Assembly (NCBI RefSeq): GCF_025263485.1
Contig: NZ_CP079863.1
Coordinates: 3,410,001-3,474,000 of the forward strand
Length of the DNA stretch: 64,000 nucleotides
Source of the DNA: Mycobacterium sp. SMC-2
GTDB lineage: Bacteria > Actinomycetota > Actinomycetes > Mycobacteriales > Mycobacteriaceae
Direction: 5' to 3'
The notes below the pieces were generated by a model. The model was not told the origin of the DNA. It saw only the letters and a program-made list of their open reading frames with translations, and made no database searches. Positions 1-9,367 of the stretch are shown piece by piece (the stretch's first letter is position 1; each line of letters begins with the position of its first letter). A program made the translations under genes and the position numbers.

Positions 1-374
1 TCCCGTGCCAGCCAGCCGACTCCGAAGGTCACCATCATCCGGCCCCCGCTCATCCAGTCCGCGGTTGCCAGCGCCTTGGCCAGGTCGATCGGCTGGTGCA
101 GCGGCAGGATGGTCACGCACGAGTTGATGGCGACCCGCTCGGTCGCACCGGCGATATAGGCCTGGGCGGCAGTCGAGTGCAGGTAGTGGGGCCCGGACAG
201 CCCGACGTGCTCGGTGGGGATGACGAGATGCTCGGGGACGGCGATCATGTCGTAGCCCCAGCGGTCGGCGCATTTGACCATACGGGTCTGGTCGGGTCCC
301 GTGACCGCGGCTTCCCAGGGCTGGGTCATTGCGGGAAGGCGCAACATGTGGGGCAGGGGAAAGGTGAATTTCAC
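1..374 (-). CDS. LLM-class (luciferase-like, F420/FMN) oxidoreductase, 3' part outside window
   Basis: The reverse strand reads an open frame from a GTG at 374 to the left edge, about 124 residues of an N-terminus. It begins KFTFPLPHM and contains MTQPWEAAVTGPDQ and AVPEHLVIP, which are typical of the mycobacterial luciferase-like TIM-barrel oxidoreductases that use F420 or FMN. The stretch ending in MMVTFGVGW is the usual early strand of that barrel. The C-terminal two thirds lie beyond the window, so substrate and cofactor cannot be judged. The gene is divergent from the PadR-type regulator; the roughly 90-base gap probably holds both promoters, although I see no clear operator in it. Confidence 0.75.
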   Translation of the reverse strand, partial: MKFTFPLPHMLRLPAMTQPWEAAVTGPDQTRMVKCADRWGYDMIAVPEHLVIPTEHVGLSGPHYLHSTAAQAYIAGATERVAINSCVTILPLHQPIDLAKALATADWMSGGRMMVTFGVGWLAR

Positions 375-470
375 CCTGCAACAATCGCCCACAACAGCCC
401 GTCCCGGCTAGCGGTCCATGTCACGCGATCTTCCGGCCCATGTTGTTACTCTGGCGATGTGGACTCCAAA

Positions 471-1147
471 ATGCCCGCTGCCAGCGGAAACCAGGGGAAG
501 GCGGCGCTTGCCGCCACCAGCTGGGCGCTGCTGGGCATGATGTCCTACGAGGAGGAGGTCTCCGGCTATGACCTCAAGAAGTGGATCGACTGGAGCGTCG
601 ATCTCTACTACTGGAGCCCGTCGTACAGCCAGATCTACACGGAGCTGAAGAAACTCGAGGGCCTGGGCCTGGTGACATCGCGCGTCGAGCGCGACGAGGG
701 CACCCGCAGCCGCCGGCTCTACAAGATCACCCCGGCCGGGATGGCCGCCGTCACTGACTGGACCAACAACGCGCCGGTGGACCCGCCGGTGCTCAAGCAC
801 AGCGTCTTGCGCGGGTGACGTTCGGTCATCTCAGCAATCCGGCCCGGCTCAAGGAATTACTCCAGGAGCATGTGGCGTACGCCGAGGCCCGGCATCGCAA
901 AGCGGTCGAGGACGCTGAGGGGGCCGAGGTCGAACCCGCCTGGGCGTATTCGGTTATCGCGCTGCGTTGGGCCGCCAAGTACTACGCCGCCGAGCGCGAG
1001 TTCGCGCTGGAACTGATGAAGGACATCGACGAGGCGGACGCCGTCATCGCAAAGGCGGCCAAAGGCGGCGCCGGGAAACCTCGTCCCACGCCGGGCTATT
1101 GGCGCGAGGTGGAGAAGCAGGTCGAAGCCAAGCGCGAAGCCGACTAA
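471..1147 (+). pseudogene. PadR-family transcriptional regulator, broken by a frameshift
   Basis: The first frame (ATG 471, or GTG 459) gives a PadR winged-helix domain with SWALLGMMSYEEEVSGYDL, the SQIYTELKKLE recognition region and the wing TRSRRLYKITPAG. It stops at TGA 816-818 just after VLKHSVLRG. The next frame, open from GTG 815 to 1147, continues as the usual PadR C-terminal domain (LSNPARLKELLQEHV, then AWAYSVIALRWAAKYYAAE). Joining the two needs one extra base around 806-814, where intact relatives read VLLRVWLGHLS or similar. The GTGA overlap could be mistaken for a two-gene operon, but both halves are pieces of one ~225-residue family protein. A sequencing error is also possible. 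It would have regulated the adjacent oxidoreductase or steroid genes. Confidence 0.7.
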
Positions 1148-2847
1148 TCGGCGCCTGCCGCGTCGCGGGCCGCGATATACCCGTACACGAGTCCCTGGGC
1201 GATCGTCGCGCCCGCGCCCGGATACGTCGTCCCGAACGCGTTGGCGGCGGTGTTGCCGATCGCGTACAGGCCGGCGATGACGTTGCCGTCCTCGTGGACC
1301 ACCCGCGCCCGCCCGTCGGCCTTCAGGCCGCCGCAGGTCCCCAGGTCGCTGAGTACCATCTTCACGGCGTAGAACGGTCCTTTGAGCAGCGGACGCAGGT
1401 TGGGGTTCGGAGCGACGGTCGGATCGCCGTAGTAGCGGTCATAGGCACTGCGTCCTCGGCCGAAGTCGGGATCTTCTCCAGCACAAGCGTTTTCGTTGAA
1501 CCGGGCCATCGTTGCAGTGAACTCTGCGACCGGGACGTTGATTTGTGCGCCCAGCTCGCCAAGACCAGAGGCCCGCACCGCGATGCCAGCGTCGTACCAG
1601 GCCTGCGGAATCCGCATGCGCGGAAACAGGTCGGCGCCAAAGACATAGCTGTTGCGGTATTGCTGATCGAAGATGATCCACATGGCTTCGACCGGAATTC
1701 CCTCACGTTCCAGTTCGAGTAGCCGCTGGCCGAAGGACATGTAGTCCGTCGACTCATTGGTGAAGCGGCGGCCGTTCTGGTCCACGATGAGGCAGCCCGG
1801 GAGCGATCGCTCGGCGAGCATCACCACGGGCGCTTTGCCGGGCAGCGGCGCAACGGCGGGGAACCACCACGCCTGATCCATCAAATCGATGTCGGCGCCC
1901 AGCTCTTGAGCTGAACGGATCCCGTCGCCGGTGTTGCTCTCCGCGCCCAGGCTCAGGTTGGCGCCCAGCGATTCGGACTGGAATTTCCACCGCATGTCCA
2001 TGCTGTGGTCGAAGCCGCCGGTGGCCAGCACCACCCCGCGGCGGGCGGTGATCGTCAGCTCGCGGCCGGCGTGATCCACGACCGCGCCGGTGACACGGTC
2101 GGAATCGCCGGTGAAGCGCAACAGCGTGGTGTCCGTCCAGACCGGGATGCCGGCCCGCAGCACGCCGGCGAACAGCCCCGCCACCAGGCCCTGCCCGCCC
2201 GCCGCGTAGCGACGGCCGACAAGCAGGCCACCCACGCCCTGCGCCACTCGTTTGGCGATTGTCGGGATGCCCTTCCGTGGCACGCGGGCCATCAGATTCA
2301 TCCAGCGGTAATCCGCACCCGTCGTCGGGACCGGGACGCTGGCCTCCATGACGCCGGGCCGCAGCCGGGTGCGGTATTCCCCCAGGATCGAGGTGTTCAG
2401 CGGACGGCACTCGCAGGTCCGCCCGGCCGCGCTGCCGCCCGGCTCCTCGGGGTGGTAGTCGGAGTAGTCGCGGGCCCAGAACAGCCGCAGCGGCGTGGTA
2501 CGGCGCAGCATGGCCACCGTCGCGGGCACGTGTGTGACGAATTCGGTCGATCGCCGACGCGGTGCCGATCCCGCCACCACCGACTCGAGGTAGGTGTTGG
2601 CGCGCTCGGCCGTGTCGTGGGCACCGGCCTCGTCCAGCACCGGACCGGCGGGCAGCCACAGCGCGCCGCCCGAGCGTGCGGTCGACCCGCCCACGAATGA
2701 CGATTTCTCGACGATCAGTACCGACAGCCCGAGCTCGTGGGCGGCCAGTGCCGCGGCCATGCCGGTGCCGGAGCCGACCACCAGCAGGTCGACGCAAGTG
2801 TCAGTCACGGCAAGGCCCGCCGGGATCGTCGTACTGTGCGCGGTCAC
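1144..2847 (-). CDS. FAD-dependent 3-ketosteroid delta1-dehydrogenase-like oxidoreductase (KstD family)
   Basis: This 567-residue flavoprotein has an N-terminal dinucleotide fold (VVGSGTGMAAALAAHELG, residues ~23-40), the VEKSSFVGGSTARSGG segment that follows it in FAD_binding_2 enzymes, and a C-terminal FAD segment with TTYPGAGATIAQGLVYGYIAA. The Tyr and Gly of TYPGAG fit the conserved catalytic Tyr and Gly of KstD, which introduces the 1,2 double bond in ring A of 3-ketosteroids. Length and layout match the KstD/KsdD group. The gene overlaps the broken PadR gene tail-to-tail by four bases and is divergent from the kshA remnant. KstD and KshA act together in ring opening, so this pairing supports a steroid role. 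The exact substrate is inferred only. Confidence 0.75.
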   Translation of the reverse strand: MTAHSTTIPAGLAVTDTCVDLLVVGSGTGMAAALAAHELGLSVLIVEKSSFVGGSTARSGGALWLPAGPVLDEAGAHDTAERANTYLESVVAGSAPRRRSTEFVTHVPATVAMLRRTTPLRLFWARDYSDYHPEEPGGSAAGRTCECRPLNTSILGEYRTRLRPGVMEASVPVPTTGADYRWMNLMARVPRKGIPTIAKRVAQGVGGLLVGRRYAAGGQGLVAGLFAGVLRAGIPVWTDTTLLRFTGDSDRVTGAVVDHAGRELTITARRGVVLATGGFDHSMDMRWKFQSESLGANLSLGAESNTGDGIRSAQELGADIDLMDQAWWFPAVAPLPGKAPVVMLAERSLPGCLIVDQNGRRFTNESTDYMSFGQRLLELEREGIPVEAMWIIFDQQYRNSYVFGADLFPRMRIPQAWYDAGIAVRASGLGELGAQINVPVAEFTATMARFNENACAGEDPDFGRGRSAYDRYYGDPTVAPNPNLRPLLKGPFYAVKMVLSDLGTCGGLKADGRARVVHEDGNVIAGLYAIGNTAANAFGTTYPGAGATIAQGLVYGYIAARDAAGAD

Positions 2848-2949
2848 GCTGAGAACGGTAGGCCGGGACTACGGCTCCGAGGAAGAGCCTTCCTGATGAG
2901 TGGAACAAGCCGCGGCCGCAAGCGCTGCTTCAGGGATTGAATAGCTGCT

Positions 2950-3321
2950 ATGACATCGCAGTCGGAGCCCGACCAGATTCGGGTCATCGAAGCGGATGCC
3001 GCGCCGACACGGTTCGCGCGTGGCTGGCATTGCCTGGGCCTGCTCCGGGATCTAGGCGACGGCAAGCCGCATGGCGTCAACGCCTTCGGGCAGAAGCTCG
3101 TCGTTTTCCGCGCGGCCGACGGCAGCATCAACGTGCTGGACGGATACTGCCGGCACATGGGTGGTGACCTGTCGCAGGGAGAGATCAAGGGCAACGAGAT
3201 CGCCTGCCCGTTTCACGACTGGCGCTGGGGCGGCGACGGACGATGCAAGCTGGTGCCCTACAGCAAGCGCACTTCCAGGCTGGCCCGCACCGCGGCATGG
3301 ACCAGACGTCATTGTATCTGA
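2950..3321 (+). pseudogene. KshA-like 3-ketosteroid 9-alpha-hydroxylase oxygenase, truncated after the Rieske domain
   Basis: The reading frame starts at ATG 2950 and encodes 123 residues. It matches the start of KshA: FARGWHCLG, KPHGVNAFGQKLVVF, and the Rieske [2Fe-2S] ligands in CRHMGGDL (Cys-X-His) and CPFHDWRWGGDGRC (Cys-X2-His). Homology continues to KLVPYSKRT and ARTAAWT and then is lost at a stop (3319-3321). Real KshA proteins are about 385 residues; the whole catalytic domain with the mononuclear iron site is missing. The next gene is convergent and unrelated in strand, so the rest of kshA was deleted rather than moved just downstream. A soluble Rieske stub cannot hydroxylate, so I call it a pseudogene. 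Confidence 0.8.
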
Positions 3322-3329
3322 CTGACATA

Positions 3330-3342
3330 TTCCTAATAGGAA
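3330..3342. promoter_or_regulatory. Perfect 13-base palindrome TTCCTAATAGGAA
   Basis: Arms TTCCTA and TAGGAA flank a single central A. It lies in an unusually AT-rich patch just after the stop of the truncated kshA gene and before the 3' end of the convergent FAD gene. The loop is too small for a stable terminator hairpin, so a protein-binding site or a leftover operator is more likely. No regulator is assigned. Confidence 0.3.
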
Positions 3343-3451
3343 GATCTGTTTCTACCACATGCCTGTCGTAGCTGTCATGTGACTCGCGGGAGGCGTCCGC
3401 GGACACAGGCGCGCCACGCGGCAATCAGACATCGGTAGGGGTGGGAGCGCT

Positions 3452-4918
3452 TCAGGCGCGGGCTGCGGACGAACCCGCTCGGCGGCCATAAAAGCTGCCG
3501 TCACCGAGCGAGATGCCGCTGGCATAGCCCCAGGCGGCCAGCCCCGCCGTGCAACGGCCGGCGGCGAACAGTCCGGGGATGGGGTCACCGCTGACGTGGA
3601 GCACTTCGGCGTCGAGCGTGGTGGCCAGTCCGCCCAACGTGAAGCCGCCGGTGTTCTCCCGCAGATCGATGGCGCCGACGGGGGAGCCGATCGGCTTGAG
3701 CCATTCGGGCTTCTTGTGCAGCAGCGGGTCCTCGCCGCGGGCGGCGCCCTCGTTGTAGGCGGCGACGGTCGCCTGCAGCGAGCCGGGCGCCAGGCCCATG
3801 TCGCTTTCCAGGTCGGCGACGGTGTCGGCCACCCAGGTCGCCGGGCGCAGCATGAATTTGGGCGACCACGACGCCATCGCCTCCTGCTGCGCATCGTCGT
3901 CGATGATCAGGTAGGCGATGTTGTCCTGTTGGTAGAGCGTCAGCTGGCCGACGCGACCGGGGTAGGTGTCCTCGGCGACGTAGCGCTGGCCGCGGCCGTT
4001 GACCAGGATGCCGCGGACCAGTTGTTGCGGGTCGATGAAGATCGCGACCTCGGTGGCGTCCATGTGTGCCAGGTCGGCGCCCAGCGCCTGCGCCATCCGG
4101 ATCGCCTGCCCGTCGTGCTGTTCGATCGAAGCGGCCGGGCGGCCCGCGATTCGCGGGGCGTAGCGCGCCACCATCTCGTCGTTGTAGGCGAAGCTGCCCG
4201 TGGCGAGCACCACCCCGGTGCGCGCCCGGATCGTCACCTCGGTGCCGTATTGGCGGGCGCGGATCCCGACCACCCTGCCGTCGGCTTCGACGACGAGGCG
4301 TTGCACGCGGACGTCGTAGCGCGCGCGTGCGCCGGCTGCGGTGGCGGTTTCGACGAGCGGCTTCATCAGCATGTAGCCCGCGCTGGCCTCGCCCTGCTTC
4401 TTGTTCTGCATCTGCGGGACATGCCCACGCGGCGCCGGGGAGGCGATGGTGTTGAAGGGGTAGGCGTTTTCGCCGCCGCTGTACATCAGGCCCTGATCGC
4501 CCATCGGTTCCCAGCCCGGCTCGGAGAAGAACTCGGCCTTGAACGGCACGCCGCAGCCGACCAGCCACTCGTAGTGGGCGACGCTGCCGGCGCAGTAGTC
4601 GGCGATCCGGTTCTCGTCGGCGCCGGGCCCCATCGCGACATTGAGGAACGCCGCCATGTTGTCGACGGAATCGTCGAAGCCACAGGCCTTTTGCAGCGGC
4701 GTGCCGCCGCCGAGGTAGATGAACCCGCCGGCCATCGCCGCCGCGCCGCCCCACGACCCGGTGCGTTCCAGGACGAGGACATCGGCGCCGGAGCGCGCCG
4801 CTTCGACCGCGGCCGCGGCGCCGGCCACCCCGTACCCGGCGATGACGACGTCGGCCTCGTCATCCCACGACGTGACGGAGGAGGCCGGGACCGGCGTGAC
4901 GTCGGTATCGGGCGTCAT
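3452..4918 (-). CDS. FAD-binding oxidoreductase, ketosteroid dehydrogenase-like (fumarate reductase/KstD superfamily)
   Basis: I chose ATG 4918 because it overlaps the stop of the upstream hsaC-like gene as ATGA, giving 488 residues. A longer frame starts at 4951. The N-terminus has the FAD fold (VVIAGYGVAGAAAAVEAA) and ERTGSWGGAAAMAGG. The C-terminus reads PGLFAAGRCTAGLAAWGYASG and then ISLGDGSFYGRRAG. This tail resembles the delta4-(5alpha)-ketosteroid dehydrogenase branch more than classical KstD, so a 5-alpha-steroid substrate is possible. It is the last gene of a three-gene unit with the hsaA-like and hsaC-like genes, which supports a role in the same ring-degradation pathway. The substrate is inferred. 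Confidence 0.72.
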   Translation of the reverse strand: MTPDTDVTPVPASSVTSWDDEADVVIAGYGVAGAAAAVEAARSGADVLVLERTGSWGGAAAMAGGFIYLGGGTPLQKACGFDDSVDNMAAFLNVAMGPGADENRIADYCAGSVAHYEWLVGCGVPFKAEFFSEPGWEPMGDQGLMYSGGENAYPFNTIASPAPRGHVPQMQNKKQGEASAGYMLMKPLVETATAAGARARYDVRVQRLVVEADGRVVGIRARQYGTEVTIRARTGVVLATGSFAYNDEMVARYAPRIAGRPAASIEQHDGQAIRMAQALGADLAHMDATEVAIFIDPQQLVRGILVNGRGQRYVAEDTYPGRVGQLTLYQQDNIAYLIIDDDAQQEAMASWSPKFMLRPATWVADTVADLESDMGLAPGSLQATVAAYNEGAARGEDPLLHKKPEWLKPIGSPVGAIDLRENTGGFTLGGLATTLDAEVLHVSGDPIPGLFAAGRCTAGLAAWGYASGISLGDGSFYGRRAGSSAARA

Positions 4919-5823
4919 AGCCGCATGGCCGCGGGCATTTCGCCGATCCACTGGTGGCCCCAGTAGCTGTCGGCCGTGATTTCCTCTGCGGTGTAGTAGC
5001 TTTCGTCGACACGCATGCCGTCGGTGCCGAACTCGATGTCCCAGTCGCCGGGCGCGCGCACGTAGAACGACACCATCTTGTCGTTGGTGTGCCGGCCCAG
5101 CGTGGAGGACAACTGGAAGCCCTCGGCGTTGACGCGGTCGAGCGCCTGCCCGACGGCGTCGAGGCTGTCGACCTCCACCATGATGTGCACCAGGCGCGGG
5201 TCGCGCTGATGTGCGGCCGGCACGATCGCCAGGCTGTGGTGTCGTTCGTTGATGCCCAGGAAGCGAACCCGCACGGGCCCAAACTCTTTGGGCAGCGGCA
5301 CCCGGAACGCACCGCGGGAACGGAACCCCAGCACGTCGGTGTAGAAGTCGAACAACCCGTTTGGATCGGTGGCGGGTATCACCACGTGGCCCATGCCCTG
5401 CTCGCCGGTGACGAATCTCGCGCCGAACGGGGTGATGACGGGGCTGTGGTCTAACACCGCGCCGTGGAACACCTCGAGCGTGGTGCCGGCGGGGTCCTCG
5501 AAGGTGATCACCTCTTCGACGCGGCGGGTCTCGGCCTCCTCGACCGACAGTTGCTTGAACGGTGTCCCGGCGGTGTCCAGGGTGGCCTTGACCCGTTGCA
5601 GCGCGGGGCGGTCACGCACCTCCCAGCCCACGGTGAGCACCCGGTCGGTCTCGCCGGGCACCACGATGAGCCGGGCCGCGCGCTCGTCCATCCGCAGATA
5701 CAGCGCCTCGGGGTAGGGCCCCTTGCCTTCGGCGAAACCCAGGATGTCGAAGGCGAATTGCCGCCAGCGGTCGATGTCATTGGTCGAAATGGTGATGTAG
5801 CCCAAACTTTTCAGGTCGGTCAA
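4915..5823 (-). CDS. HsaC-like type I extradiol ring-cleavage dioxygenase (VOC family)
   Basis: This 302-residue protein has two vicinal-oxygen-chelate modules, the second carrying the iron site. Expected Fe(II) ligands are present: His146 in GMGHVVIP, His213 in LVHIMVEV and Glu264 in WDIEFGTDG. His196 and Tyr254 also fit the active site. RFVTGEQGMGHVV and TLGRHTNDKMVSFY are close to HsaC, the 3,4-DHSA dioxygenase of cholesterol degradation, and less close to BphC. It would open a catechol ring next to a hydroxyl (meta cleavage). It sits 10 bases after the hsaA-like gene and overlaps the downstream FAD gene by four bases. A decayed partial copy lies at 14128-14303. Confidence 0.85.
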   Translation of the reverse strand: MTDLKSLGYITISTNDIDRWRQFAFDILGFAEGKGPYPEALYLRMDERAARLIVVPGETDRVLTVGWEVRDRPALQRVKATLDTAGTPFKQLSVEEAETRRVEEVITFEDPAGTTLEVFHGAVLDHSPVITPFGARFVTGEQGMGHVVIPATDPNGLFDFYTDVLGFRSRGAFRVPLPKEFGPVRVRFLGINERHHSLAIVPAAHQRDPRLVHIMVEVDSLDAVGQALDRVNAEGFQLSSTLGRHTNDKMVSFYVRAPGDWDIEFGTDGMRVDESYYTAEEITADSYWGHQWIGEMPAAMRL

Positions 5824-5832
5824 CGCGTTCTC

Positions 5833-7017
5833 CTAGATCAAAGCCCGCAGCGGGCCCTCGGGCGGGTCGATGCCCAGCGAACTGAGCGCCGAGGCGTGAT
5901 AGGTGGTGCCGGGCATGTGGATGGCGTGCAGGTGGCCGACATGCACGTCGCGCCAATACCGTTGCAGCGGCTTGTCCATGCGTGCCGCGTTGCCGCCCGA
6001 GCGGGCGAAGATCTCGTCGACCGCCGAGACCGCCCGCCACACAGCGCGGATCTGGGTGCGCCGCCCGGCCGCGCGGTCGGCAAACGACACCTCCTGGCCG
6101 GCGGCGACCATGTCATAGATGCGGTCGGCGTTGGCCAGCAGTTCCTGGCGGGCGGCATTGATGTCGGCGGCGGCCTCGCCGACGGCGAACATCACGTAGG
6201 GGTCGTCCTTCATCGCGGTTCCGGTGGCCCCGACACGCTCACGCTGGTAGTCCAGGTGCGCGGCCAGCGCCCCCTCGGCGATGCCGATCGTCGCCGCCGA
6301 GATGCCCAGCGGGAACATCGTCGACCACGGCATCAGATACAGCGGCTCGGTCATGCCGGCCTCGCGCTGGGCGGTGCCATCCATCACCTTGGTCGCGTCC
6401 ATGGTGCGGTAAGCCGGCACGAACGCGTCGGACACGATCACGTCCTTGGAGCCGGTGCCGCGCAGGCCGACCACGTTCCACGAGTCCTCGACGATCTCGT
6501 AGTCCTTGCGCGGCAGGATCATGTGCAGCATCTGCGGCGGCATCAACGGAATGCCCTTATCGTCGCCGAGCATCGCGCCCAGGATGATCCAGTCGCAGTG
6601 GTCGGTGCCCGAGCTGAACTGCCAGCGCCCGTTGAACAGGTAGCCGCCGTCGACGGGCTTTGCCACCCCCTGCGGCGCGTAAGGGGAGGCCATCCAGGTG
6701 TCGACGTCGTCGGCCCAGATCTCGGCGGCGACTTTGGGGTCCGCGTAGGCCAACTGATACGGGTGCACGCCCACCACGCCGACGATCCAGCCGGCGGCCG
6801 GGTCCAGCGCCGCGGTGGCCATCACCGTCTCGGCGAACTCCCGCGGATGCACCTCGAACCCCTGGTACTGCTTGGTCTGCAGCAGCCGGATCAGGCCCGC
6901 GCCCTTCATCAGCTTCACGGTGTCGTCGGTCAGCCGGCCGATCCGCTCGGCCTCGGCGGCCTGCTCACGCAGCTGGTCGGCCAGAGCCGCTACCCGGTCG
7001 ATAACCCGCTCGCTCAT
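5833..7017 (-). CDS. HsaA-like flavin-dependent monooxygenase (acyl-CoA dehydrogenase fold)
   Basis: The product is 394 residues, the same length as M. tuberculosis HsaA, which hydroxylates 3-HSA to the catechol 3,4-HSA using reduced flavin from HsaB. Typical segments are GLIRLLQTKQYQGFEVHPREF, ALDPAAGWIVGVVGVHPYQLA, GRWQFSSGTDHCDW, VVGLRGTGSKDVIV and the C-terminal HMPGTTYHASALSSLGIDPP. It begins the three-gene unit and feeds the hsaC-like dioxygenase directly downstream. No HsaB-type flavin reductase is encoded in the window, so reduced flavin must come from elsewhere. A putative operator lies 24-45 bases upstream of the start. An exact substrate (steroid catechol or another phenol) cannot be read from the sequence. 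Confidence 0.85.
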   Translation of the reverse strand: MSERVIDRVAALADQLREQAAEAERIGRLTDDTVKLMKGAGLIRLLQTKQYQGFEVHPREFAETVMATAALDPAAGWIVGVVGVHPYQLAYADPKVAAEIWADDVDTWMASPYAPQGVAKPVDGGYLFNGRWQFSSGTDHCDWIILGAMLGDDKGIPLMPPQMLHMILPRKDYEIVEDSWNVVGLRGTGSKDVIVSDAFVPAYRTMDATKVMDGTAQREAGMTEPLYLMPWSTMFPLGISAATIGIAEGALAAHLDYQRERVGATGTAMKDDPYVMFAVGEAAADINAARQELLANADRIYDMVAAGQEVSFADRAAGRRTQIRAVWRAVSAVDEIFARSGGNAARMDKPLQRYWRDVHVGHLHAIHMPGTTYHASALSSLGIDPPEGPLRALI

Positions 7018-7040
7018 GCTGTTCGTCCTAACGTGTGGGG

Positions 7041-7062
7041 GCTTATTAATGGTCTACCGCAG
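7041..7062. promoter_or_regulatory. Operator-like sequence upstream of the hsaA-like gene
   Basis: The 16 bases TAATGGTCTACCGCAG (7047-7062) recur exactly at 14314-14329 beside the decayed hsaC copy, each preceded by GCTTA. The core GGT-CT-ACC is a short inverted repeat of the type bound by GntR/FadR-like regulators. It lies 24-45 bases upstream of the hsaA-like start, where an operator or promoter is expected. The regulator is unknown. Confidence 0.4.
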
Positions 7063-7362
7063 TTCTTGTCCGACCCAAAGGCTTTCCCGGTGAGCGGACG
7101 GGATTGCCGTAGAGAATTCGATCTGCCGTCCGGCCCCCGCCGGCCGGGTCCGTCACGCGACGGTCAGCCCTGCTTCGTTCGCCACGCAAAGTCCGCGGCC
7201 ACCTTCCTCGGACTACAAGGTGCCGGTCGGGTGGCCAAGGCAACCCGCGTCGCAGGCGACGACAGCCTGCGCGCCCGATAGCCGGGACGAATCGACCGCA
7301 GCGTCCGGTGGCCGGGAACGGCGACTGGCAGACGTGACCACGGCCTCTACCGTCTATGGCTG
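7063..7362. other. Non-coding gap between divergent hsaA-like gene and BVMO pseudogene
   Basis: I see no convincing gene, RNA or repeat in this 300-base stretch. It separates two divergent units and should contain the promoters of both, but apart from the operator-like block just to its left nothing stands out. Confidence 0.5.
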
Positions 7363-8968
<1,606 letters not shown>

Positions 8969-9367
8969 CGAGAGAGATTGCTTGGCAGGGCAGTGATGGT
9001 CATCCGCCCGCCAGGGGCACAGTACGGGCGCATTGTCAGAGCTTCGCCGACGAGGGCGCAAATGTGATAGCGCTCCCAGCGCAGTGAGCGACGAGTTGCT
9101 CGAAACTGCAAGGGATGTCGAAAGCCGCGGTCGATGCCGTGACGAGCGTGCACCAACCCGGGCGCCCCGGCTCGCCCGGCACGCTCACGCTGCGCTATGC
9201 GCGGGGAACCCCGTTAGGTCTGGTGGCGCACAAGCGTGGGTCGACCGTGTCCTGGGCGTGAAAACCCGCCTGACGGAGCAGATCGCCGATAGCCGAGGAA
9301 TCAGGGTCGCCGCAGAAGCGTGTTCATAATCCACGCAAAGCCGCCGCGATGACCCTGACCGAGGGGC
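8969..9367. other. Non-coding gap after the BVMO pseudogene
   Basis: About 400 bases without a gene I can support. A 48-codon frame at 9115-9261 has an AAGGG upstream, but no recognisable family and ordinary background composition. The region is probably decayed sequence belonging to the pseudogene neighbourhood. Confidence 0.45.

Noticed and set aside
815..1147. A separate 110-residue gene translationally coupled to a short PadR protein
   Set aside because: The segment matches the C-terminal domain of PadR proteins, so a frameshift in one gene explains the arrangement better.
5464..7281. A 605-codon forward frame across the hsaC-like and hsaA-like genes
   Set aside because: It lies antisense to two genes with complete catalytic motifs, and its own sequence has no recognisable domain.
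9115..9261. A 48-codon frame with an AAGGG upstream in the gap before the P-type ATPase gene
   Set aside because: Too short, no recognised family, and the composition is that of background sequence.
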